Below are positions 28,980-40,700 of a stretch of DNA of 64,000 nt, one piece after another. How positions within the stretch are numbered: position 1 is the stretch's first letter; each line of letters begins with the position of its first letter. The DNA is taken from the NCBI GenBank assembly GCA_950097015.1, contig CATNEN010000002.1:2046001-2110000 (forward strand). The letters are read 5' to 3'. The notes below the pieces were generated by a model. It was not told the origin of the DNA. It saw only the letters and a program-made list of their open reading frames with translations, and did not search any database. The position numbers were made by a program, and so were the translations under genes. This DNA comes from Macrostomum hystrix. Its lineage: Eukaryota > Platyhelminthes > Macrostomidae.

Positions 28980-30029
28980 TAGCTCCTGGGATGACTCTGT
29001 GAGTTCACTGCTCACAGGATATTAATAACTAGATCGCACTCGATTGTATCATTCTGTGGCATCGCTGTCTCGTGTTCCATAAACTCATTTGATAGGCTAT
29101 CGACTGAACCAGCTTAGCATCTAATAAACTGATAAAATAGTTGTTTCCCCTACTGGAGTAGATTAGCAATCCATATGAGATTAATCGATGTTTAGTATTC
29201 CTGATTAAAAAAATTTTTTTTTTAAACAATTAAGCACCAACTTTTCATTTTTTTTAGTTTTGTTGCTTCCTGCCTGCAATCTAATTTTGTCTGCGCGCTG
29301 TTTTGAGAGAAAATATTATTCAAAATCTGCACAAGCATGGTTTGAATGAGAACAATTCTGTTGGGCGTCATCTTTTATTTTTGTGTTCCCATAACCAACC
29401 AATCGTCCCTTTGTGTAGTCAGGTTATTATTGCACCAGTCATTTGTGCGCTCATACACAAATGTACTTTTATTAAATATAAAGAAAGCTTTTGTTATTCC
29501 AGAATTCAAGTCCATCTTGCAGTCTCTCCATATACTTCTAAGTCTTATTTAACAGGAACACATCTACAGCCAAGATGCTTGTTCAACCTTTGGCCATAGA
29601 CAGCGCTCTAATGTACTTTTATTTTATATAACTATTGTTATTAAAATTATTACTAAGCCCATGTCCGCTCGCTATTCGTCACTTTTGTAATCATTGATTT
29701 CCACGGCATTTCCAATGCACTGTGCAAGCCTGTTATAAACAATATTATCTATCTTTATTGTTACTATTATTAATATTATTATTCCATTTCTTGACGATAT
29801 GGCGGCGGCAGTTTAAGAGTCAGTTGTCTATGGCTTTTCTGATCTGGCATCCCAGCCAATCAGCCCCACGTTTCATTTTGCCGCAACTTAAGATGCTGAC
29901 AAATAAAAATCTTGAAATATAAAATATGAAATTGGTAGTCCCTCTTTTGCTATCTTTATTAATACACCTCCAGTGAAGTTCACAGTTTCCAGAATACTGA
30001 CAGATTGGCCTTTTTAATTTTATTTATTG

Positions 30030-30625
30030 TCTTATCTATCCAGTGTCCTCTCTCCTGTATTATCTATCCAGTGTCCTTCTCTCTCCTGTCTTATCTATCC
30101 AGTGTCCTTCTCTCTCCAGTCTTATCTATCCAGTGTCCTTCTCTCTCCTGTTTTATCTATCCAGTGTCCTCTCTCCTGTATTATCTATCCAGTGTCCTTC
30201 TCTCTCCTGTCTTATCTATCCAGTGTCCTTCTCTCTCCAGTCTTATCTATCCAGTGTCCTTCTCTCTCCTGTTTTATCTATCCAGTGTCCTCTCTCCTGT
30301 ATTATCTATCCAGTGTCCTTCTCTCTCCTGTCTTATCTATCCAGTGTCCTTCTCTCTCCAGTCTTATCTATCCAGTGTCCTTCTCTCTCCTGTTTTATCT
30401 ATCCAGTGTCCTCTCTCCTGTATTATCTATCCAGTGTCCTCTCTCCTGTTTTATCTATCCAGTGTCCTCTCTCCTGTATTATCTATCCAGTGTCCTCTCT
30501 CCTGTATTATCTATCCAGTGTCCTCTCTCCTGTCTTATCTATCCAGTGTCCTCTCTCCTGTCTTATCTATCCAGTGTCCTCTCTCCTGTATTATCTATCT
30601 AGTGTCCTCTCTCCAGTCTTATCTC
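30030..30625. repeat. Pyrimidine-rich minisatellite downstream of HSP110
   Basis: About 25 copies of tatctatccagtgtcct followed by ctctcctgt, in a long form (with an extra tctctc part) and a short form. The left half alternates long and short forms in a fixed order, giving a higher-order unit of roughly 120 bases; the right half is nearly all short form. All three frames are open, which is an artefact. Confidence 0.92.
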
Positions 30626-30859
30626 GACAGGCCTCGCCCATTATTAGCGATTAACTGCCCGGAAAAAAGCCTCGACCAATTATAATGGCTTACTGAGGCA
30701 AAAATGTCTATAGCACAAAAAATTGATGCCCATGTCGCTTGCACTCAAAGAGAGAAGAATGCTACGCTCTGCGGCGTGGCACTGGAGACGCCGACATCCA
30801 CGAAGACGCTCGAGTCGTAGCCTGCAGCACATTAGCAGTGGGTGCGAACCTGTATAATT

Positions 30860-31132
30860 TCAAGCTTTCAAATTACTAGATAACTTGGCTCCCTCGCTAT
30901 TGAACTCGACGGATTCCGCTTTCCACAGCTGCATCTGGCCGCACACCAAGTTTCTCTTGCTGGTCACTTCATCTTCACTCATCACCCAGGCTGCGCGGAG
31001 CTTCAGGCCCTCGCTGCTCATCAGCTTCCTGCTCAAAGTCATGAAGTTGACGGCTCTGGCATTGGCAAACACGGCACATCTACGCAGTGTCCCGACTCCA
31101 TTGGTAGCTAGGGCATCGATAAGGTGGCACAC
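30860..31132 (-). CDS. Possible exon or gene fragment, function unknown
   Basis: A minus frame of about 90 codons with a fairly protein-like, charged composition (SSEGLKLRAAWVMSEDE, then VTSKRNLVCGQMQLWK) and a stop at 30860. There is no ATG at its start, and a neighbouring open stretch (31108-31392) is in another frame. It may be an exon, a decayed gene or chance. I recognise no domain. Confidence 0.25.
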   Translation of the reverse strand: MCHLIDALATNGVGTLRRCAVFANARAVNFMTLSRKLMSSEGLKLRAAWVMSEDEVTSKRNLVCGQMQLWKAESVEFNSEGAKLSSNLKA

Positions 31133-31753
31133 GGCAATGTATGGGAACAGCGAGCACTGGCGAGTGGCCGATCGAGTTGTGAAGCTTCGAGATTTTGAAA
31201 AGTACGTTTTGTTGGACGCTTACCCTTTTGACCACTGGACCAAAACCAAAGTTCTGGCTTCATGTAGCTGTGCATTGTACATATTTGTGTACAAATCGTT
31301 TTAGCATTGCGATGTTTGGCTAGAAAGAACTGTAATCTATGACTCATATTGTGCCGAGTGGTTGTCTGCGAGTAATTTCTGCTACCATACATGTCATGCC
31401 ACTCTAATCTCAGCTATCTCAACTATTTGCAAAACCAATGCGCCTCTTATAGCTCAGCTGTGCATTGAAACAAGCATTAGTGTTTTCACCCACGCAGTGG
31501 GACAGTTGATGTGTTATCGGGTATTCGAAGGCAAAGCTTACATTTTTTATAGGCTTGTTGTTTGTTCCATTTTGGTCTGTGGAGAAGCTTATCTAAAGAG
31601 AGAGTCAGGGAAAATACATTTCTAAGTGTTTAAATAGGCACAGATTCAAAGGAGCGGCGTTTTATTCGTAAAAGAAACAATTTTTGTTCGGTTTATCAAT
31701 TAGAATCACACTTGGTCGGAGACTATTATCATACCTGACAGAGAACATTTTCA

Positions 31754-34700
31754 ATGGATTTTAAATCCAAATCCAATGAAACGATTACTAACCGACCTCT
31801 CGGCTTGGATAAACTCACAGGTGAGAATATTGTTTTGTTGCAGTGTTGCTAGGGCTCAAAACGGCCCTTTTAAGGTCCACCTAGTACGCGCAGGTCTCAC
31901 AGTCGCTCCCAGATTAAAGTCTCCTCTCTTGATACCCATTAAAACTCAGTCACTAAAAAAGCTGACATTTTCGAATCTCCGTAGTGTATTTTTCGACGAA
32001 AACACAAACATTTTCTAAGAAACGTAATTTCCCGTCTCTCTACTCCTATTGGTCCTTGGTCTTCCCAGACCGAGGGAACACAATGATGCGGTCTAGTTTG
32101 TGTTCACCATCAAAATAAACTGAGCATAGAGTTTATCGAAGTTGCACATTGTGAAAGTTAATAACAACACTCATAAATTAACTACAGTTGAACTCATTAC
32201 GAGCAACAATGTGCCAAACGACACTACAACAAGTAAAGTGCAGTATCAGGGCTACATTTGTCGATTGGATCTAGTTGAGAATGCGTTTCAGTGTGAGTTC
32301 ATTTTCATTGCGCATCGGCATAATGTAGCTAGTGATAGTTTTAGTAGACTTAGCAAATCGATTTGACAATTTCAGGGTGCTATTACTGGGCAGTAGTTCG
32401 TGTCGGACATCTGTTTCTGTTTCGGAATCGCCAGCCGGACACCACCTGTCACAGCGAGCACTTGCTCAGCCAATACTGGCATGTTGATGACTCGTTATTG
32501 TACTTTCTGTTGATTCGCCGTTGTGTGTGCTGAGCTTGAGTGATTTCACGCTAATGAGCAGTCATTTAGTGGGATAGTGAGTAGTCATCAAATAGGTTAT
32601 GAGCAGTCATTTAGTAGGATAGTGAGTAGTCATTCGGTGAGTTATGAGCAGTCATTTAGTAGGATAGTGAGTAGTCATTCGGTGAGTTATGAGCAGTCAT
32701 TTAGTAGGATTGTGAGTAGTCATTCGGTGAGTTATGAGCAGTCATTTAGTAGGATAGTGAGTAGTCATTCGGTGAGTTATGAGCAGTCATTTAGTAGGAT
32801 AGTGAGTAGTCATTCGGTGAGTTATGAGCAGTCATTTAGTAGGATTGTGAGTAGTCATTCGGTGAGTTATGAGCAGTCATTTAGTAGGATAGTGAGTAGT
32901 CATTTGGTGAGTTATGAGCAGTCATTTAGTAGGATAGTGAGTAGTCATTCGGTGAGTTATGAGCAGTCATTTAGTAGGATTGTGAGTAGTCATTTGGTGA
33001 GTTATGAGCAGTCATTTAGTAGGATAGTGAGTAGTCATTCGGTGAGTTATGAGCAGTCATTTAGTAGGATAGTGAGTAGTCATTTGGTGAGTTATGAGCA
33101 GTCATTTAGTAGGATAGTGAGTAGTCATTTGGTGAGTTATGAGCAGTCATTTAGTAGGATAGTGAGTAGTCATTCGGTGAGTTATGAGCAGTCATTTAGT
33201 AGGATAGTGAGTAGTCATTCGGTGAGTTATGAGCAGTCATTTAGTAGGATAGTGAGTAGTCATTCGGTGAGTTATGAGCAGTCATTTAGTAGGATTGTGA
33301 GTAGTCATTCGGTGAGTTATGAGCAGTCATTTAGTAGGATTGTGAGTAGTCATTCGGTGAGTTATGAGCAGTCATTTAGTAGGATAGTGAGTAGTCATTC
33401 GGTGAGTTATGAGCAGTCATTTAGTAGGATAGTGAGTAGTCATTCGGTGAGTTATGAGCAGTCATTTAGTAGGATTGTAAGTAGTCATTCGGTGAGTTAT
33501 GAGCAGTCATTTAGTAGGATTGTGAGTAGTCATTCGGTGAGTTATGAGCAGTCATTACCATAGTTATGAGCAGTCATTACTAGAGTTATGAGCAGTCGTA
33601 AGTGAATCGCTTGGGTCATTCTGCAGTTTCAGTGGCATCGAGGAGAAGAAAGGGCGACCGAAAGGCATGCTTTACTGCCGGCTTCGCTACCGCAATGACT
33701 CCAGCTTGTCGATGCCGCAGTCAGGGCCTGACCTGGATCTCGGCTGGAGCAATGCTTACCAGTGGGAGAGGCTGCTCAGGGACCAAGTCGGTCCGGTCGA
33801 AGGCAAGTCCAGCTCGGCCGAAGAGGCCTGTCGTCGGCGGACCAAGGAGGCGTCGTGTGCTCACCGGATTCTCATGGTAGCATTGCGCAACATCACTGAC
33901 TATAGCGGCTCTGCCACGACTGCCGCGGTCAACAATTCTTTTGAAAGCGACGTCAATAGCGACGAATTCTTTGGCGAGGACGGTATGCCATTGCCGCGCA
34001 AAATGCCGAAGGTGCGTCATCTACGCCTACGCTCGGATTTCTGTTTTGCGCTAAATTCTGACATTTCTACTGACGCCAGTAGCACTGTTGGAATATGAAT
34101 TGGATTTGCTTTTTTTGACTTCCAAGGATGAATTTGGTAAAAAAATAGAAGAACAGGGAACATTAGAAGTATGTCATGCTTTTCTCTTAGTACATAATGT
34201 TATTGCCCTGATATTTCATGTTTTACTATTTTATATTACTAATCTTATCCCGTAAAATGACCCTCAGGCCCCACTGGCGGGTCTGTTTATTGGCAAGCCA
34301 AAGGCCAACAATTATGCGGATTCGTCTGTTGGCTCCTTATCGAGAGCGCCAGTGAAGCAGCAGCCACAGCAGCAAGCCGTCTACGCCGAAGATGACAACA
34401 TCTATGACTCGGCTACCGACTCCACATCAGCCGCCGCCGCCGTTAAACTCGAGGCTGACAATGAATATCTGTCGCCCGATGATTTGGATCAGCCTGTGTT
34501 GCCGGCTCGTCGACAACTGCCAACGCCGCAGATGACTGCGCCTATGGCCAACCCGCTGCAGAAACCTGCCTTCAAGGTAAACAATAGAATGACCAATCAG
34601 AACTGTGCCTGCTAAAGGTCAAGGTCGTATCAACGGTCAGGCATCACGCAAGCGATGCGTGGTTTCTGCACCAATAAAAAAATCCACTGATGAGCAGTCA

Positions 34701-37700
34701 TCACCATAGTTATGAGCTGTCAGTGCCATAGTTATGAGCAGTCATTGAAGTAGTTCTGAGCAGCCATTACCATAGTTATGAGCAGCCATTATCAGAGTGA
34801 TGAGCAGTCATCACCATAGTTATGAGCAGTCAGTGCCATAGTTATGAGCAGTCATTGCCATAGTTATGAGCAGTCATTGCAGTAGTTCTGAGCAGTCATT
34901 ACCATAGTTATGAGCAGTCATTACCATAGTTATGAGCAGTCATTGCAGTAGTTATGAGCAGTCATTGCAGTAGTTATGAGCAGTCATTGCAGTAGTTATG
35001 AGCAGTCATTACCATAGTTATGAGCAGTCATTACCATAGTTATGAGCAGTCATCACCATAGTTATGAGCAGTCATTACCATAGTTATGAGCAGTCATTGC
35101 AGTAGTTATGAGCAGTCATTACCATAGTTATGAGCAGTAATAACTAGCATTAATGACTTAGCAGCCAGACTTCTTATCTGCACCAATTAAACAAGCCACT
35201 TAAAATACAATTATTATTTGAACCAATCAAAGCAGGCATTGCAGCAGCAGGTACAGCTCAAACAGTTGGGGTTGGCAGCTGCGAGTCAGGCGAACTCCAA
35301 GGTGTCAGGCATGGCTGAGATTGTGTCCGACAGTCAGCCAGCCGAGGCATCCATTCGCTACTTTTATCGGGCTTATCAGAATCCCGCCGGGCAGGCCCAA
35401 GAGGCTATTGCGTAAGATTGTGCTTCCAGGGGATTCAATTAGGATTCTCGAAGGACTAAATCGGGATTATTGAAGAGTTCTATGGGGACTGTGGAAGGAT
35501 TGTGTTGGGATTCGGTAATTACTGAATTAGGATTCTGGAAGGATCAAATGGGGATTGTAGAAGGGGTGGAATCGGGATTTCAGGAAGATTTCTATTGGGA
35601 TTATGGAAGGATTCTATTGTGATTATGGAAGGATTCTATTGAGATTCTGAAAGGATTCTATTGGGATTCTGGAAGGATTCTATTGGGATTCTGGAAGGAT
35701 TCTATTGGGATTCTGGAAGGATTCTATTGAGATTCTGGAAAGATTCTATTGGGATTCTGGAAGGATTCTATTGGGATTCTGGAAGGATTCTATTGGGATT
35801 CTGGAAGGATTCTATTAGGGTTATGGAAGGATTCTATTGTGATTATGGAAGGATTCTATTGTGATTATGGAAGGATTCTATTGTGATTATGGAAGGATTC
35901 TATTGTGATTATGGAAGGATTCTATTGAGATTCCGAAAGGATTCTATTGGGATTCTGGAACGATTCTATTGGGATTCTGGAAGGATTCTATTGGGATTCT
36001 GGAAGGATTCTATTGTGATTATGGAAGGATTCTATTGGGATTCTGAAATGATTCTATTGTGATTATGGAAGGATTCTATTGGGATTCTGGAAGGATTCTA
36101 TTGGGATTCTGAAAGGATTCAAATAGGCTTCAGGAAGGATTGCGTTGGGACTTAGAAAGAATTCTACAAAGATTCTGGAAGGATTCTAAAGTTAGTTAGA
36201 AAAATTTATCAAAACTTTGTTATACATAACTAGTATTTTTTTATTTCCGGTTTTTTTAAATTCTCAATTCAAGAATGCAATATTTTTAGAAATCTGAATG
36301 GCAAACCACGCGGCACCTTCACTGTGCTTGGCTACCTGAACAGCAAGCCTAGAAAAGTATTCTCTCTGTACGTTCAAACTGGTAGCCAGGTGGCTGTTTA
36401 TCAGGTTTGCGAGCAGAACAGCGGCTACAGGATCCTGCCATCGGATCAGAGTCACGGAACAATGAGCCAGCTGTTGTATCACTATCACATCTGTGACCTG
36501 CCAGCCACTGACGGCCAGCAGGAGTCCGGCCTTAAGCTAACTAGACCCGTTGACGGTGAAGAGTAAGAACTGGGAGGGGCTGGCGAGGGCTGGAGTGACA
36601 GACAACCAGGGTGACAGACTGACAGAGAAACAGACACACAAAGTTACAGACTTACAAATTAACAGACACACAGACAAAGAGAGTGATAGACTTAACAAAT
36701 AGTAACAGGCTTAACAAAAAGTGACGGACTTAACAAAGAGTGACAGACTTAACAGAGAGTAGCAGAATTAACAAAGAGTGACAGAGAGACAGAGTGACAA
36801 ATCTAACAAAGAGTGACAGAGAGACAGAGTGACAGAGTGACAGACAGACAGTGACAGACTGACAGAGTGACAGACAAACAGAGTGACAGACAAACAGAGT
36901 GACAGACAAGCAGACAAACAGAGTGACAGAGTGGCATATTAACAGGCTGACAGACAAACAGAGTGACGGACAAACGGAGTCACCGACTTAACGAAGTGAC
37001 AAATTCCTTTCAATTTTCCAGGAAGTTCAGCTTTCTCTGCTCGGCCGCGTGGACCCTTGCTGACCGAGCTCTGTGTCAAAAGTAAAACAAAACTTAAATA
37101 AAAATTAACTAAACTATTTGGTTAGCCGATTATCAATTTCTAGTAAAATAACAAGAGTCTGCTCTCTCATCCGGTTGCAGACTGCTGACAGGCACACCCA
37201 CAGGTACATTCGCTGTAGTTAGCGATGTCACAGCGAGCCGGTTCTGCCTGTACGTGTCTAGAGGAGGTCAGGTGGTTAAGACTCAGCTGGAGACAGGGCA
37301 GGTGAGTTCTCAGCGACAATCAGCTCACAGTGTTTTTTAATTGGGCTATTTAAATTAATGAGTTTGCACCGCGAAATCTCACTGATGGTGAGAGAGTAGA
37401 GAGCAGAGAGTAGACTGTAGGGAAAGTAGACAGCGGAGAGAGTAGACAGTAGGGAAAGTAGACAGCGGAGAGAGTAGACAGTAGGGAAAGTAGACAGCGA
37501 AGAGAGTAGACTGTAGGGAAAGTAGACAGCGAAGAGAGTAGACAGTAGGCAAAGTAGACAGCGGAGAGAGTAGACAGTAGGGAAAGTAGACAGCGGAGAG
37601 AGTAGACAGTAGGCAAAGTAGACAGCGGAGAGAGTAGACAGTAGGGAAATTAGACAGCGGAGAGAGTAGACAGTAGGGAAATTAGACAGCGGAGAGAGTA

Positions 37701-40700
37701 GACAGTAGGGAAATTAGACAGCGGAGAGAGTAGACAGTAGGGAAAGTAGACAGCGCAGAGAGTAGACTGTAAGGAAAGTAGACAGCGGAGAGAGTAGACA
37801 GTAGGGAAATTAGACAGCGGAGAGAGTAGACTGTAAGGAAAGTGGACAGCGGAGAGAGTAGACTGTAAGGAAAGTGGACAGCGGAGAGAGTAGACAGTAG
37901 GGAAAGTAGACAGCGGAGAGAGTAGACAGTAGGGAAATTAGACAGCGGAGAGAGTAGACAGTAGGGAAAGTAGACAGCGGAGAGAGTAGACAGTAGGGAA
38001 AGTAGACAGCGGAGAGAGTAGACAGTAGGGAAAGTAGACAGCGGAGAGAGTAGACAGTAGGCAAATAGACAGCGGAGAGAGTAGACAGTAGGCAAAGTAG
38101 ACAGCAGAGAGAGTAGACTGTAAGGAAAGTAGACAGCGGAGAGAGTAGACAGTAGGGAAATTAGACAGCGGAGAGAGTAGACAGTAGGGAAAGTAGACAG
38201 CGGAGAGAGTAGACAGTAGGGAAAGTAGACAGCGGAGAGAGTAGACAGTAGGGAAAGTAGACAGCGGAGAGAGTAGACAGTAGGCAAATAGACAGCGGAG
38301 AGAGTAGACAGTAGGCAAAGTAGACAGCAGAGAGAGTAGACTGTAAGGAAAGTAGACAGCGGAGAGAGTAGACAGTAGGCAAATAGACAGCGGAGAGAGT
38401 AGACAGTAAGGAAAGTAGACAGCGGAGAGAGTAGACAGTAGGCAAATAGACAGCGGAGAGAGTAGACAGTAGGCAAAGTAGACAGCGGAGAGAGTAGACA
38501 GTAGGCAAAGTAAACAGCGGAGAGAGTAGACAGTAGAGAAATTAGACAGCGGAGAGAGTAGACAGTAGGGAAAGTAGACAGCGGAGAGAGTAGACAGTAG
38601 GGAAATTAGACAGCGGAGAGAGTAGACAGTAGGGAAATTAGACAGCGGAGAGAGTAGACAGTAGGGAAATTAGACAGCGGAGAGAGTAGACAGTAGGGAA
38701 ATTAGACAGCGGAGAGAGTAGACAGTAGGGAAAGTAGACAGCGGAGAGAGTAGACTGTAGGGAAAGTAGACAGCGGAGAAAGTAGACAGTAGGGAAAGTA
38801 GACAGCGAAGAGAGTAGACAGTAGGCAAATAGACAGCGGAGAGAGTAGACAGTAGGCAAAGTAGACAGCGGAGAGAGTAGACTGTAAGGAAAGTAGACAG
38901 CGGAGAGAGTAGACAGTAGGCAAATAGACAGCGGAGAGAGTAGACAGTAGGCAAAGTAGACAGCGGAGAGAGTAGACAGTAGGCAAAGTAAACAGCGGAG
39001 AGAGTAGACAGTAGAGAAATTAGACAGCGGAGAGAGTAGACAGTAGGGAAAGTAGACAGCGGAGAGAGTAGACAGTAGGGAAATTAGACAGCGGAGAGAG
39101 TAGACAGTAGGGAAATTAGACAGCGGAGAGAGTAGACAGTAGGGAAATTAGACAGCGGAGAGAGTAGACAGTAGGCAAAGTAGACAGCGGAGAGAGTAGA
39201 CAGTAAGGAAAGTAGACAGCGGAGAGAGTAGACAGTAGGGAAAGTAGACAGCGGAGAGAGTAGACAGTAGGGAAATTAGACAGCGGAGAGAGTAGACAGT
39301 AGGGAAAGTAGACAGCGGAGAGAGTAGACTGTAGGGAAAGTAGACAGCGGAGAAAGTAGACAGTAGGGAAAGTAGACAGCGAAGAGAGTAGACAGTAGGC
39401 AAATAGACAGCGGAGAGAGTAGACAGTAGGCAAAGTAGACAGCGGAGAGAGTAGACTGTAAGGAAAGTAGACAGCGGAGAGAGTAGACAGTAGGGAAAGT
39501 AGACAGCGGAGAGAGTAGACAGTAGGGAAAGTAGACAGCGGAGAGAGTAGACAGTAGGCAAATAGACAGCGGAGAGAGTAGACAGTAGGGAAAGTAGACA
39601 GCGGAGAGAGTAGACAGTAGGCAAATAGACAGCGAAGAGAGTAGACAGTAGGCAAATAGACAGCGGAGAGAGTAGACAGTAGGGAAAGTAGACAGCGGAG
39701 AGAGTAGACAGTAGGGAAAGCAGAGTAGCCAGCAGAGTAGCCAGCAGAGTAGACAGCAGTGTAGACAGCGGATAGGGAGGAATAGAGTGGTGAGTAGACT
39801 TCGCCACAACTAACGCCAGCAGGGCCAAATCTGGGCGGAATCGCATGTCAAGTTCGCGTCACTGGAGGCCCTGCTAGAGCACTATCACAGTCAGGCGCTG
39901 ATTGTCTCGCTTGTTGGCGGAGGTCAACAGGAGATGGGCATCAAGCTGGTGACTCCCTGCCAATTGTCCGAGTGAGCAAATTAGTCTCCACCATTCGTCA
40001 GATATTTATCATAGAAAACTTCACAGGTGCCAGTTTTCTAACCTTGCTCCAGGCAATTCGCTGGAAACGTCAAACACTACCTGGACCAGCAAGTCGAGGA
40101 GGAAACAGAGGAGCTGCAAGGAGCCGACAGCGGCATCGGCGGAGGAGGCGCCGTTCTAGTTGAGACTCGGCGCCTCGGACCAGTCAGCGTTCGCAGCGAG
40201 AGCGGCAGCGACCTGTCGCACGATCCGGTGCCAATTCTGCAGGTGGATTTGACCAAGAAGTACAAGGGACCAATCAGCGTCACACAGAGCCAGTTCCGCT
40301 GCTTTAAGGTCAGTTTGAGCTGAGCCACAATTTTGGGTTGGGCGACTGGTTGAGTAGGGGATTTCTTGGCGTTGGTGTCTTTATGAGGGTGTATCGGGGT
40401 GGGTGTCTTTGTCAGGGGTATTTCTTGGGGTGGGTGTCTTTGGGAGGGGGTGTATCGGGGTGGGTGTCTTTGTGAGGGGATTTCTTGGGGTGGGTGTCTT
40501 TGGGACAGGATTTCTTGGGGTGGGTGTCTTTGGGAGGGGGTGTATCGGGGTGGGTGTCTTTGTCAGGGGATTTCTTGGGGTGGGTGTCTTTAGGAGGGGG
40601 TGTATCGGGGTGGGTGTCTTTGTCAGGGGATTTCTTGGGGTGGGTGTCTTTGGGACAGGATTTCTTTGGTTGGGTGTCTTTGCCAGGGGTATTTCTTGGG

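Larger units (their letters stand above)
28980..31753. other. HSP110 3' flank and spacer before the SH2-like gene
   Basis: An aataaa hexamer follows the HSP110 stop at about 29124 (ctaataaactg) and another lies near 29900. The rest is AT-rich, apart from the tandem array at 30030-30625 and a possible coding fragment at 30860-31132. Confidence 0.55.

Noticed and set aside
32577-33563. A 328-codon open frame of perfect 15-residue repeats
   Set aside because: The unit is 45 bases, so any stop-free register stays open. The array lies in intron 1 of the SH2-like gene, and flanking exons join in phase without it.
37350-39846. Leucine/serine/tyrosine-rich repeat proteins on minus
   Set aside because: Many overlapping frames from one purine-rich array inside an intron of a plus-strand gene.
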